This document shows, piece by piece, positions 11,985 through 24,624 of a DNA stretch of 64,000 nucleotides. The notes under the pieces were generated by a model. It made no database searches. It had not been told where the DNA came from and was given only the letters and a program-made list of their open reading frames with translations. A program made the translations under genes and the position numbers. Source of the DNA: Papilionanthe hookeriana x Papilionanthe teres (Eukaryota; Streptophyta; Magnoliopsida; Asparagales; Orchidaceae). Each line of letters begins with the position of its first letter. Positions within the stretch are counted from its first letter, which is position 1. Location: assembly GCA_022702705.1 (NCBI GenBank), contig CM040429.1, positions 11,189,538 through 11,253,537 on the forward strand, read 5' to 3'.

Positions 11985-12665
11985 TGCCGGCACAAATCTT
12001 AAAGCAATAAAATAACTAAGGATGATGACACAACGATTGAAGTATTAAATTCAAGAAACATGATCTGAACCAGTCCTCTGAAAGGTCATCAGATTGATTA
12101 AGCCTACCCTTAGAGAATCTTGTAGGCGGGACTATCTACAGTCCCAACCATCAAAGCTCCCTAAATGCCTATCAAACACAACCGACCGACCGACCACTCA
12201 TATCATGGTAGAAACGATTTCCACGAAGCCCGACGCTTTGGTCGGCCGGAACATGATGGCCGGCTAATTACTGTCATATTTGAATTCAAATTGTAATATA
12301 AATTTAATATTAAATCATCACGATGATTGCATCGAGGGCTATTTCCATAATCGCTCCACCCCCTTTCAGTAATTAAGGGTTATTTCCATGATCACACTCT
12401 CCTTTCTGTAATTATACAAAAATGCCTCCTATAAATAGGAGCTCGAAAATGAACAAGAGGAGCTTGTGTTTGATAACCCTTTGTCAGCCTGTTTACTGAT
12501 AATTCACTATCATTTTTTTCTCTCCCTCAATTCATCATCTGGGTTTTAACTCTCGAGACATGTATTTCCAAAGAACAGTTTTGAACTCAACAGGGAGATA
12601 AGGTCTTTGTACTTCGCGATCTCGTTGTTGCTATAGCTGCGACTTGTATTATGAGCAAACGGTAA
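11985..12665 (+). repeat. Right LTR of the gypsy element
   Basis: Matches the left LTR remnant over its first ~400 bp and then extends further. A TATA box, TATAAATAGGAGC, lies at about 12431-12443, where an LTR promoter would be expected. The exact TG...CA ends were not determined. Confidence 0.65.
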
Positions 12666-15500
12666 TAAAGGTGATGGTCTTGGGCGAAACTGGTAGAGCA
12701 AGGAGGAACATGAGCAAGGGTTTCAAGCAGGGAGGAGAAAGGACTACGGTTTCGTGTTTATTTAAGTTAATTTAATCTATTAATAAATACTAATTAATTA
12801 ATATATTATCAAATTCGTTATAATTAAATAAATTTATATGTAACTATTTAATTATTCATTAAAAAATAAATTATATATTAAATTATTGTTTTAATAGAAT
12901 TTTTATAGTTATTCATTATTTTAACAAATAACTAATTAATTAATAATTAATGAATGCTAATATATTGTTTAATATAATTAGTTAAATATAATTATTATAA
13001 TGATTAATTATTTTAATAAAATTTTAATTATTCATTAATATAATTATAAACAAACAATTCAATTAAACTTAAATAAACATACTAATTATGGCAATAATAT
13101 ATTTAGCAAGCTTTTTTTAATAAAAACTGATTTTAAAAGCAAGCTTATAAGCAGGATTTATGTTATTGGTAGAGGTATGCTTCTAAGGCGTCTAAGGCAT
13201 CTTACCCCATAAATGCTACTAAAACTTGTCAAACAATTTAAATAAAAAATATACATATCAAAATAATATAAATAATATTCAATAAAATTGATTAATCAAT
13301 TTATGTGTAGTAGTATGTATGTTTAAATCATTAGCATTAAACATAATTAGTTAAGTTTGATTAAAAGTGCATTATGTCTCGAAAAAAATAAGTATGCTAA
13401 TGAACAAGTTTTACGTGATTTTAAAACTTGAGTTAAGTTTAAGCTTTGATTGAGCTTGATAAGAAAATAAATGAATTGGCTTGAACAACATAGAATTTAA
13501 CTCAAGTTGGTCGATGTATTTGTAGCTCTCATACCAGTTTCACTAGGGTTTCTAATAAAGCAAATTTGCAAGCCTAAATTGAGTTTAATAACTCACTAAT
13601 GAACTTAATTCCCTCAATATTTATCAAGTTTAGAAGCTATATAATGCCATAATTTGCCTATCTCTTTTGCTCATCTAAAATTGAGACTCAAGTGATGACT
13701 TTATCCATAAGCTCATATTCCCAAAGACAGTAGGTACTCATGAAGGCTATGTGTCCATGAAGTAGATGTTTAATTAGAACTTGTTTAAGATTCTTGTCGG
13801 AAGAGTTAACATGTTTTTCAAACCGTGCCTAGTTACTAATTGGAAATCTAGCTTGCTTAGTAACATAAGCTTTAAAGGCCATGATGATGCTAATAACATG
13901 TTCTCATGTACACAAGAATCAATAGAAGGCAAACATAATATATATTTCTCAAAATTTTCCCTTACTTGGCACGCAATGTCATATAGTTTATTCAGTTATG
14001 ATGGGTCACAATTTCTCATAAAAAATAAATCATTTTGATCAATTACATCCTGAAATATTACTTTAGAAACTCTCAATTAAAGGAGTGCATTTGTATTCTC
14101 TTGAGCTTAGTAAAACAAGGGATTTAAGGTGATATTTTCATGCATGATAGAAAATCTCAGGTGGCTTATCAACATGTAGTGGAAGCACAATATTAAAGAA
14201 TAAGTACAGTAAATGGCATTGTTGACGATCATGGGAGTGTATGGGTATTTGATAGGTCTGTGATGTTATGAAGCACGGATCAATTACACAAGTGTAGGTG
14301 TCCCTTAAATAATATACGACTTTGAGTCTGTGGATCAATCCCACATGAAATTGGTTAAATCTCCTATTTGGCTAAAGTTATGTTAAAATACCCCGAGTCT
14401 AGTCTGAATTATTAAAAAAATTATTTTAAAATGTGTCTAATTCATAATAGTGAAAACATAACTATATTTTTGGAGTTTTTTATTATTTGATAAAAATATC
14501 ATACTCATGCGAATCAGATCAAGTGGATCCTCAATATTCTTGTAGTGAGTCCCCAACATTATCATTGATAGCCATAGATAATTGCTCCTTAGCCTTCATC
14601 AATGACATAAGAAGCGTTAGACACATATTACAGTAAATGGGGCTTAACCTTACAAAGTTTCTTAAAATCCTCTATTCATCTATTTAGGTTACAATCTTCT
14701 ACTAACAATATGTCTATTCCACTTTGTGTGTTAGCCTACTTGTTCTTATAATTAATGGTTGGAGGTCCTATATCACAAGTGATATTAACTTTATAAATGA
14801 CCTGTTTAAAAGTAAATATTAAGTTAAAAAAGTTAGCATATCAACATTTGTCAAAATATTACTCAACTTATTGAAATCTCAAGAAGAAACTATTATTCAT
14901 CACAGGTCCAAAACACAAGGGTTTGAAAACACTTAGTTACTGTACATTACACATTGTTCAGTATGACTTCTGAAATTATACTGAAATCATATAACCAAAT
15001 GTACAAAGTATTGAAAACCCAAATCAGAGTTGACTCCTTGAATTACACAGCGATCTTACCCTTACAGTGAATATTTTCTTTGATTTTGATCTCCCATGTT
15101 CAAGCAACACAATGACTCACAAATCACACTACTCCTTGTAATGCACGCTCTCTCATACTCCCTAAGCAAAAGAATGAGAAAATATGATGAAGATTTTCTA
15201 AGTGGCTTTATCCTTTTAAAATAAATCATCTCCTCAGTGGTGTGTTTTTCTCTAGGCACTCATGTATGTTTTTTTTTGTCTTTGTAATCCAAAATTTTGA
15301 CCTATCAGATGTGAAAGATGCGAACAAAATGCCATAAATCATAATCCCATGCATATGGATGCCGGATTGTTGGATTTTAGCATGGGGGTGGTGGTCCTAG
15401 CGCTTAGATGTCGAGTTACTAGCACTAGGTTGTCAAGCTCTGACAAAATGACGCATAAAATAGGGTTCTTTGGCACCTAGGCCCTGGGTTCTAACTCTTT
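12666..15500. other. AT-rich intergenic DNA, no gene recognised
   Basis: The first part (12780-13120) is almost pure A/T. Short open frames (for example 13781-14038 plus, 15062-15259 minus) show no family resemblance and are probably chance or very old transposon remains. Confidence 0.4.
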
Positions 15501-18229
15501 AGTGCAGAGTTTTGGTGCATACTGATGCGCCCCGGTGTGTGCTATTTTTCTACATGTTTTTATGTTTGTATGTATGTGCACACTCTAGAGGTTCTACGCA
15601 AGTATATGTATCGTTCAAGTAATACATGGCTCTAGTGGAGTTCCATTTATCGATCCCACAGAGAAGCGAGGTAAGAGGTCTTTATTCAAATTCTAGTCAA
15701 CTACTATCGATCTTTAGTTTGGAAGGTCGATATAAGTGATTTTTCTAACAAGTACTCCTAAAGGTAAGTTTAAAATAACTGATAACTATTCCTAAAGAAA
15801 AATTTTAATTCTAAAGATAACCCTTTCTGGATGAATTGGTTTGATGAATTTTGAGATATTAAAATCTACTATTTTTATGTAGTGAATTGGATAATGTAAA
15901 TAAATGAGATGCATTAAATATTCTATATGCCAATAGGAGCAATCCTATTCTATACCCTCTTCCGAGTGCATAAAGAACATTGGTTAATCCTAGGTTTAGT
16001 CCCTAAATCAGTGGTTAGGCTGGAAGGATACTGGCTTTCACTCCAGAGCTCCCACTTCCCTTCGCCTGAAGGCTAACTCTCGCTTTAGTTTCCAAATACT
16101 AGGACCAAATTGGAGATTTTAGTCTGTTACCCTAAAATCTTCAATTCTATACCCATCAAAGTATATTTCCCTATTCATTGCACTCAACCCCCATGAACTT
16201 CACCATCCATGAAATTTAAATGTGGTTCCACTTTGTTGAGAATTACACCGCCCTTTCGGATCATAGCGCAATTACAATGAATTTTAACACTACAATGAGC
16301 TCTTATTGTAATGTAAATGAAGCGCAAGTAAAAATCATCACATTTATAATTAAAAATTCTTCTAGCATGCATCCCAATATCCTAAACATGAATCCAACTC
16401 ATTGCAAAAGAAAAGTAAAAGGAAAATAACGACATTATCTTCTCATGACACTATTTCCAAATAAGAAGAAAAAGTAAGAGAAAGACATCACAAAGCACGA
16501 AGAAAATATAACGGAAAACTTCATTTCATCAAAGCAAATCCACTACATAAGTGTTTACAAAATCATAAGAAAATGAAGAACACAATACTTAGATTTTTCT
16601 CTTTGAAAGATAGAAGAAAATCTCTCCCACAAAGTCTCCTGCTGATCCATGCGATGCTATTACAAACCCTTACAGATTCTCTCAAAATTCCCTCACTAAT
16701 CTATCCAAAAAAGGTAGAAATCTTCATTTCTACTCCTATTCTAAGATCTCTAATCATTCTCCACGTTTTTTCTAGCTTCTATCACCCTTTTTTGGCTTCA
16801 AATTTACTTTAAAATAGTGTAGGGACAAATTTCACAAGAGGTGCATCAAGAAACCTTCCAAAAAGTGTTCAAGTCCAATGTATATGGACAATAACCACTC
16901 CTGGCGCCATCGGCGCAGTTTTTGGGCGCTGTCGGAGCCCAAAATTTGTGCTCTCAGGATTCTGGCGTCGTCGAAGCCCTATCGGGCGTCGTTGGCGCTC
17001 ATTTTGCGCAGCTCCACTCCGTTTTAGCTCTGTTTCGCCCCGTTTCAGTTACGTTGTATTCCTAACAGACAACCTTACAAAATAAGCATAGAAAAACTTA
17101 TCAAAATATGTCAGGCTAGAATTTGCTTTATTATTCGTTTTTGCTACAAATTGCATCTTTTTGCTTCTTTTTCTCTAAAAATCCATTTCTTGTACATGAA
17201 ACAAAAATCTTGCGAAATACATTCCTTTAAAGTGCAATATCATTAAAATTATGCATAGAATGTATAAAAAAAATCAAACAGTTTTTAGGCGTGTCACATA
17301 CTTTCCAAGAGCTCTGCATTTCTTAGCATCTGGGCGATAGTTCAAGTAACTTTGCCATATCTTCTTCAATCTGCTCCCCTAAGTTAGCTTCACACATGTT
17401 TCCTACAAAACATAACAAATTCACCATCTACAATCATATATCTAGCATAAAAAGGAAATAAAACACATCAAATTTCACTACAGTTCAACTTCACATTAAT
17501 TTCTCCGAAGCTTACACATTAATTTAAAATAACATAACACTTATTTAAATTAATCCATATCTTTTCACAATTACAACACAAATGAAAATATTTAGAGTGT
17601 TATTTTTTTTAATTCTTGTGTAAATAGTAATTTGTATTGGCTGAACAGTCTAGAGCTAAATATCATCTACTTCCCTCAAATCTCATAATTTGGAAAAACA
17701 ATTAGCTTCAAAAGAAATAATAATAATAATAATAAAGAGTGAGAATCATTACCTGCTGACCTTCCTGAAAAACAAAAGAGTAGTTAGAACTAGTTCTAAC
17801 TAATCAATTAAACCTGATAAATCTGATTCTATTGCTTGCACAATGTGGCATTTATGTGTATAAAATGATAATTTCTACATTTTAGATGTACCAATTAGCC
17901 AAATATTTTTATGTTTTTGGACAAAGAATAATCTTTTATCTGATAATTGCAAAAAAGTAGCCGTTTGATTGCAAATAAAATATCAGTTCCATGTTGTCTT
18001 TTTTTTTTTTTTTTTAATTGGTGAAGCAGATGTAGCTGAAAGTGCTGAACTTTGTCATCAAATGTCTCCACCTAACAAATATATGCTTAAACTTGTGACT
18101 CCATCAATCTTTATTTATTTATTTTTCGCATGTTGTGTCAAAGTACGTTATTGTGTTCTCATAGCTTTTTAATGAATTGATGTTTTTACATACTCTAAAA
18201 ATAATGTTGGTTTCATCTCTATCTATCAT
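15500..18229. other. Intergenic DNA with a GC-rich repetitive patch
   Basis: No gene recognised. A patch at about 16905-17045 is strikingly GC-rich and built of imperfect copies of a GGCGTCG/GGCGC-type motif, within AT-rich surroundings. Open frames at 16220-16429 and 16573-16812 match nothing I recognise. Confidence 0.35.
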
Positions 18230-18365
18230 CTTATAGCTCCCAGCCACCCTCATGTGTCTAACTATTCGAGAACCGCCCTCACTACTGGCCAGAGAGGAAT
18301 TTGAACCAGTGACCTGAGCGGACTTACGACCTTTAAAGATGCTACTCTATTAATGAGTACACAAT
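18230..18365 (-). repeat. tRNA-derived SINE copy (same family as 4381)
   Basis: On the minus strand a B-box-like GGTTCAAATTCC lies at 18297-18308, preceded by GTAAGTCCGCTCAGGTCACT, which matches GTAAGTCTCTTCAGGTCACA of the copy at 4381. The body downstream also matches that copy (GTTCTCGAATAG, TAGACACATGAGG). A clear A box could not be read, so this copy may be diverged or 5'-truncated. Confidence 0.55.
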
Positions 18366-18369
18366 CGAT

Positions 18370-18373
<4 letters not shown>

Positions 18374-18431
<58 letters not shown>
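18374..18431. repeat. (AT)n microsatellite
   Basis: Uninterrupted AT run of about 58 bp directly beside the SINE copy. Confidence 0.95.
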
Positions 18432-18432
<1 letters not shown>

Positions 18433-18865
18433 CAAGCTGAAAAATTAATAATGGAAAAATGTCATAATATTTGAATATTCATTGAAATGATGAAGAAAAT
18501 TCGAACTAACTTGGAATTAGCAGTTCAAGTTAGTGGACGGTCAGCGGTCAAAGCCTCGACTGGTCTTTCAACGTCTCCTTATCGGACTCAGAATTTTCAA
18601 AAACTGACTGTCGCTGTTTAAAAGAAAAAAAAAAACTTGACTTTATTATTATTATTATTAATTTTTTATTAATCGAATCAAATTTGATCTAATTGTTAAA
18701 AGTTGATCAACGGGTTCGGCATACAAAACAAATTTGAATACAATTGACTCTGTGTTGATTCAAATTAAATATATTGGTGTATGCACATTTGCGTGCATCA
18801 TGTGCATAATTATTTTTCCCAATAGCTTAGTTAGCTCTTGAAGATCTAATTAGCAAAAGAGCACA

Positions 18866-19240
18866 TTGTTATTAAAAGTGTTAAAATCTAATGGTTTTAA
18901 GTTAAAATATGTGTATATTATGGAGATTGATATTAGTTAAACTTAATTTGGGGAGAACTAATTATTTGATTTTTCTATATTATGAAACTTGGTTTGAGGA
19001 GGTCTAACTATATAATACTTCACATATTTGAATATTTTTAATTTGTATAACCTAATCCTCTCTTATTTATATAATAGATTATGGAGGATTTGGGTGTGTT
19101 GAGTTGTAACTCTAATTCGACCGATTTTTTTCTCCCCACCTGTTGGTAGTAGATTAACCTGTCCCCGTTTTCAAACCACATAAGTTGCACTGTGTTTTGT
19201 TGTTTTTTTGTTGTGTGATTTTGTTTTTCTTATTGTTTTG
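18866..19240 (+). repeat. Left LTR of the copia element
   Basis: Aligns with 24625-25010. Shared blocks are AGTGTTAAAATCTAATG / AGTATTAAAATCTAATG, TTTGGGTGTGTTGAGTTGT / TTTGAGTGTGTTGAGTTGT, TGTTG(G/A)TAGT and TCAAACCACATAAGT. Confidence 0.75.
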
Positions 19241-19249
19241 CATAATAAT

Positions 19250-19262
19250 TAGTATCATAGTC
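19250..19262 (+). other. Copia primer-binding site
   Basis: TAGTATCATAGTC, just after the left LTR, resembles the TGGTATCAGAGC priming site complementary to initiator tRNA-Met that is usual in plant copia elements. Several bases have changed. Confidence 0.55.
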
Positions 19263-19319
19263 GGATATGTGATTTTGATGATGGGCGTCTGTGATTCTTG
19301 ATGAAGTAGGTAGACGTGA

Positions 19320-20935
19320 GACAAAGAGATTGGAGTAAGTTAGGCTACAAGAACTAGTGGATTCATGGAAGAAGGCATGCCATCGAGTACTTCAACGTCC
19401 ACCACAATGGTGAAAAAGATGCTGATTTATCAGATAGTTGCGCATCACATTAAGATCGACGCGAAGATATTTGACGAGAAAGAAACTTTGGCTTGTAGTG
19501 ATACAAGATAATACATGTGTTATGTTCTTTAAATATGGAGGAAGTTCTTGATGATGATGAACGTCCTAGAGATGTCAGAATGAAATTGGTTCAAACAGAA
19601 TTGAAGTGCATGTGGCTTGATCTAAAATTGATTATCTCTGGAGATCAAATATGGGGTAGTGATTGAGACTTCAACAAGAAAATTATGGAGGATATTGGAG
19701 AACAAATATCTCACAAAAAAATGAAAAATTATCTCCATATGAAACATTGGGTTACTATTGGTGAGCACTATATGGAAAATTATTTCCATATGAAACATCG
19801 ACTCAACAGGTTCAAATAAGACATTGGGTTACTATTGGTGAGCACTTGAATGATTTTACAAATTTTTTAACAAATATGTTAAATTTGGTTAAGGAGATTA
19901 GATATGAAGACAATGCACTTCTTCAATTAAATTTCTCCTGGATGACTCCAAAAACTTCATAATGACGATCATTTATGGGAATGAAATCTTGAATTATGTT
20001 GAGGTGACTACGACAATGTTGAATTATAAGTTTTGTTGAGGGGTAAGAGTCAGCAAAGATAGAGTCAGTTGAGGTACTTACTGTCTAACACAACAGATCT
20101 AAGAAAAAGAAAAATTGGGCAAAAAAGGGTGGCAGTAGTGATATTTCTAAAAAACGAGAGAAGTTTCATGAGCTCGGTCTCTGAAAAAACTAGTGTGTTT
20201 TTTGTTTAGAGGCAAATCATTGGAAGAAGCAAATTCAGAAAAGAGAGTTTCCTCTAAAACTAAAGTCAATCTTATTATAAAGAGGAATGACAAAACATAT
20301 CCAGATGTATCGTTATCTGCAGTTTCTCTAGCTTATATGCGTATGATTTGTGTTAGACTTTAGATATAGGAGCTACATATCGTATTTATCTCCACTAAAT
20401 GTGGTTTTATACGTATAACAAGCTAAATAGTTGTGCAGTGACTATGGGCAATAAACAAGCTTATCTTACTATTTGTGTAAACAGCATCTTTATCAAGATG
20501 CATGATGGTACTATGAAAGAGCTGGCCGATGTTAGATAAGTTTCATATATTAAGAAGAATTTACCGTCAGATGCGTAATATATGCCAAGGGCTACAAGAA
20601 AGTTTTTAAGGCAAGAGTTCTGAGAATATGTCATGGAGCACTGATTTTTATGAAGTGAGTTCGTCTCACAACCTTTATTATATTCAAGGTAGTATAATGA
20701 ATGGAATTGCATTTGTTGTGATGATTTTTCTAACACCACTACGTTATGGCATATGCAGCTAGCTCAAGCTAGAGAGGCTTCACTTCAAACATTGGTGAAA
20801 ATGAATTGATCAAAGAAGCATGCACCTCTAAGCTTGATTTATGTTAACATTATATTTTTGACAAGAATACCCTGATATCCTTTGGTATTGTCATTCATAA
20901 TACGAATGGTATTTTAGAGTATTTTCACAAAAATG
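19320..20935 (+). pseudogene. Copia gag and gag-pre-integrase relic
   Basis: Plus-strand blocks fit copia Gag in order: a MKHRLNRFK-like block near 19790 with LNDFTNFLTNMLNLVKEI and YEDNALLQLNFS after it (UBN2-type gag), then a degraded zinc knuckle, CVFCLEANHWKKQ, near 20190. Gag-pre-integrase follows: YNKLNSCAVTMGNKQAY (about 20415), IKMHDGTMKELADVR and LWHMQLAQAREASL. The last copia codons before the break are near 20935. Many stops and frame changes make it non-functional. Confidence 0.75.
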
Positions 20936-21868
20936 CTTAAAGTTCAACGAAGACAGCTTCATTCAGAGGGGATAGATATTTTTTATTTTTTATCGATGAT
21001 TTCTCCCCCTATAGAAGTCATCCATTCCATCAGAGATATAATTCAGAGCAAGTATGACCGCCCATACTTATTTGGAAAGGTGATCCCGATCACAGTTCTG
21101 GACATGTGGTTTGGTGAGTTTAAGGTAAACTTGAGCACATTAATTACATTAATGTATTTATTTTTTTGAATATAAAAACTTCTAATTCAATTTACAGATG
21201 CAGTGGTCCTGGCCCTCGAGGAGGAGGCACACGTTTGCAGGAACTTAGAGCACAAGGAGAACTATTGTCTACGAGACCAGTTCAATGATATATGCCAAAC
21301 ACGTGAACACCATTTGTGACTAGGCGAGGGTATTTTCCACACTTCTAAGGGCCCGAGTCTCTCTGAGTATCAAAGGAAGAGAGAGCTGACAAAGCCAAAT
21401 TTGGGGCATTGGGGCCTCCAAGCACACCGACCCTACCACATACGGAGTATAATGAGGCTAGTAAGAGTTTTTTTTTTTGCATTAAATCTTATTTTACAAG
21501 AAATGTATGTTAACTATTCCATTACACTGACAGACATTGGAGAAAGGGTGGGAGCCAATTACTGCAGAGTTACGCGAGCGCACCTACAGGCAACAGTAGG
21601 GTCAGTTCTATGTGGACAACATATCGCAAGTGACCCAGATAATTAACAAAATTAATAAGGATAAAATTTAAATAAAAATCAAAATTTATTTAGTCTCACT
21701 TTCATTAATCATATGTTTTGTAGGAGGGATTTCTGAGGCTCAAGGAAAGCTGATCTCAGCAGTTGGCCTATGGTTTGGGCACATCTCTAGAATCTTCTGA
21801 GTATGACCTCTGGAGGGAGGCTGTCGGCGGGAAGATGAAAGGTAGGGTCTATGGGTTGGGGTCCGGGT

Positions 21869-22184
21869 TGGGGTGTAAACGAGCCGAACACGAGCTGAGC
21901 CAAGGCTCAGCTCGTGTTCGGCTCATTTATATTTCGAGCCCAAAAAGTGTGTTCGTGTTTGGCTTGTTTGCTTAACGAGTCGAACACGAGCTGTTCACGA
22001 ACAAAGAGTCGCTTTGACAATTCTAATCACGTAACCAAAAGATGTTAATGGTTGAGGCAAGATTTAAGAATTATAGTTTATATTAAAACATCATCTGAAT
22101 CTAATCTAATACTTTTTATTATATTTACTTAATTAATAATTTTAATTGATTATAAATGTTTTAAATTTTTTAAAAATATTGGTC

Positions 22185-22259
<75 letters not shown>

Positions 22260-22275
22260 TACATACATACATACA

Positions 22276-22306
<31 letters not shown>

Positions 22307-22498
22307 GCATGTATGTATGTATATATACATAATTGAGGAATAGTATTTCGAGCCAAAACGAGCCGAATACAAACGAACAAATCTTGTTCGTGTTCGGCTC
22401 ATTAAGACTTGTTAACTTAGTGAATAAGTCAAACACGAGCTTCTTAACGAGCAGAACACGAGCTGTTTGCGAACAACGAGTCTTTTTGACAGCCCTAG
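21869..22498. mobile_element. hAT-like non-autonomous element
   Basis: About 630 bp inserted into the CACTA coding relic. The ends read TGGGGTGTAAACGAG and, reversed, CTAGGGCTGTCAAAAAGA, typical short hAT-like inverted repeats. The flanking 8 bp are GTCCGGGT (21861-21868) and GTCCAGGT (22499-22506), a target duplication with one change. Inside, the motif GAGCCGAACACGAGCT recurs in both orientations near each end. No coding capacity. A similar, larger element is at 38590-40467. Confidence 0.7.
22188..22304. repeat. Compound microsatellite (AT)n(AC)n(ACAT)n
   Basis: A run of AT (to about 22246), then AC (to about 22259), then the tetranucleotide ACAT/CATA, in the centre of the hAT-like element. 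The long open frames here are artefacts of the repeat. Confidence 0.95.
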
Positions 22499-23449
22499 GT
22501 CCAGGTGTCGGCCTATGATGCTTGCCCGGCCTCTAGCACATCTTGTGCATCCACTTCCACTTCACAAGAGGAGGAGATGCGTCGTCAGGTTGATGTCGCG
22601 ATTGCTACCCTGAAATTATAAATGAGGGTAGAGATCAAAGTAGTGCTACGTTCAAAACTGTAGATAGGAAAGGATCTAGTGCAGGATGAGGGAGGGGATG
22701 ATGATGATGAGGATAAAATTAAGGATGATGAGAAATATGAGTAGGGGGTTGTTTTTTATTTGGTTGTGTATTGAGCAATTTTTTATTGGTGAACGTTAGG
22801 TTTATTGTGCAGTTGTACATTTTGTTTTTTAATTCAATCATTTTTATTTTATCTTTCTATATGAATTATGTGTTAATTAGTTATTTTAATGGGTTATGTT
22901 GTGTCTTGATTGATTTGATGATCTTAGATGTGTAGATTGCAGTGTTGAAAGGGACTTTTTTTTGTGCCAGTGCAGATTTTCAATGACTTGTGGACAGTTT
23001 TACGACAGTTTATCAAACAAGCGATGGTTTTCCGATGGTCCAAGAACAAGCGACATCTGGGCAAAAAACTACACTTTTGCTACAGATAGATACGTCAATA
23101 AATTCTGACAGTTAGCCGACGATTTGGTGATAGTTTACCAACAGAATTGCGTCACTTTTTCGACGGAACTGCAGCACTGTTCCTACGGATAGTTTTGTCG
23201 GTTATATAAATGACAATCAAGCTTTGGTTAAACATGGTATGTTTTTTGGATCTATAGCAACAGTTATGGTGCGTCGGTTAATGTTGGTTAATGTAAACCA
23301 TCATTAAATCCGCCAGAAATTGAATTATCGACAAGCATTTTTGCTACATCAACTTTGTTGTAACTAAAATGTCGATAAACATATACCTACGATTTATCTG
23401 TTATTAACGACGGGATTTGACCGTTCGAAATAAACTAAATTCCCGAAGT

Positions 23450-24440
23450 TATATTTTAAATGGTTAGCCAATTGCGAGTTCATATATTTACTTCAATATC
23501 TTGATGGCATATTAATAACATCTACTAGTCGTATTAAAGGTTATATGATGAAGAAGTAGCATTCCAAACATTTTGAGATGGAGTTTGGCGAAGCTCGCAT
23601 AATTATTGGCATAAAATTATTTAGGGATAATGCAACTGAGAAGGTTTTTCTTTCATAAGAAGTATATATTCAGAAGGTGCTGAAAAAATTTAAAGCCGAT
23701 GACTTCAGTAAGGAGGTTAGTCTACCCATTGCATAACACATTTAGTTGAGTTCATTTCAGTGTTTTAAAAATAATCATGCGAGAAAAGATATGTGATCAA
23801 TTCATTATGCTAGTGCAGTAGAGAGTCTAATGTTTGTCATGGTTTCTACTATATCAGACATTGTATAAGCAATTGGTATTGTGAGCAGGTTCATGTATGA
23901 TACTTGAAAGAATCATTGACAGGTTATGAAGAATATTTTGTGGTATTAAAGGGTACAGTTAATGTTAGCTTGGTGTTTAAAAAATAAGCATAAATTATTG
24001 ATGTGTGTTTAGCTTACACTGATTCAGACTATGTTGGTAATATGAATAGTTACAGGTCTACGACTATTTATTCACATTTATAAGAGGTCAATTGTTGGAT
24101 ATCAATGCTTTAGTCTACTTTTGCTTTGTCGACTATGGAGGTTGATTACATGACAGCCATAGAGGCGATAAAGGAAGTGATATAGATGCAAGGCCTACTA
24201 GATGACTTGGGAGTTAAGCAGGAGTCTCTGATGGTATTTTGTGATAGTCAGAGTGTGATAATATTGACCATAAATCCAGTTCATCATGATTATATCATGC
24301 ATATTGATGTGATGTACCACTTTATTTGTGAATTGATTGATGATGGCAATGCTCTGTAGAAGAAGATAGAAACAAAGGAGAATCTAGCAAACAAGCTCAC
24401 AAAGATACTACCAGTCCATAAGTTCACTACTGCAAAAGTT
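23450..24440 (+). pseudogene. Copia reverse transcriptase end and RNase H relic
   Basis: Across three frames the plus strand gives FEMEFGEARIIIGIKLFRDN and KVFLS...VYIQKVLKKFKADDFSKE near 23570-23720, the end of copia reverse transcriptase. The RNase H part includes LLDDLGVKQESLMVFCDSQS near 24195-24255, then NPVHHDYIMHIDV and an ENLANKLTKILPVHKF-type end near 24380-24430. This is the usual C-terminus of copia Pol. It is interrupted by many stops. Confidence 0.75.
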
Positions 24441-24624
24441 TAGTGAACATTCAAGCTCATGATTGATTGCCCATTCAGGCTTGTAGAAGAACTACTTGAG
24501 GCTGATCTCTTCAAGAGAGGGGGTACGTAGGCAACCATCTCGATACAATCATTGTCATGTTGGAGCTCATTTTGATCACCTCTCAATTATCTTAAAGTGT
24601 GAAATTAGGTGAAATTTTTTATGA

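Larger units (their letters stand above)
7140..12665 (+). mobile_element. Deleted Ty3/gypsy element, Tat-like organisation
   Basis: Two direct repeats (about 7150-7530 and 11985-12665) bracket sense-strand gag/protease remains at 7551-8700 and an antisense coding relic at 8930-10560. The left repeat stops within the LTR and runs straight into the C-terminal part of gag, so the end of the LTR, the primer-binding site and most of gag are deleted. Reverse transcriptase, RNase H and integrase were not found, so most of pol is missing too. An extra antisense gene between pol and the 3' LTR is known from Tat-lineage plant gypsy elements, and the layout fits that lineage. The outer ends were not pinned to the base. 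Confidence 0.7.
20936..23440 (+). pseudogene. CACTA (En/Spm) transposon fragment inside the copia element
   Basis: Between the two copia halves are pieces of a plant En/Spm accessory protein (Transposase_24/Ptta type). One is WEPITAELRERTYRQQ followed by FYVDNISQVTQI near 21550-21640. Another is YDLWREAVGGKMKGRVYGLG near 21800-21860, continuing after the hAT insertion near 22500 with a Ser-rich stretch and MRRQVDVAIATLK. From about 22970 to 23440 short diverged motifs of the CGACGG/TGTCGG kind recur on both strands, as in CACTA subterminal regions. The CACTA termini themselves were not found. Confidence 0.6.

Noticed and set aside
22259..22320. Possible CRISPR-like or satellite array
   Set aside because: The unit is a 4-bp simple repeat with no spacers; plant nuclear DNA is not a CRISPR context.
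22142..22436. Open frames of repeated Ile-Tyr, His-Thr and Met-Tyr-Val-Cys
   Set aside because: They are translations of the (AT)n(AC)n(ACAT)n microsatellite inside a hAT-like element.
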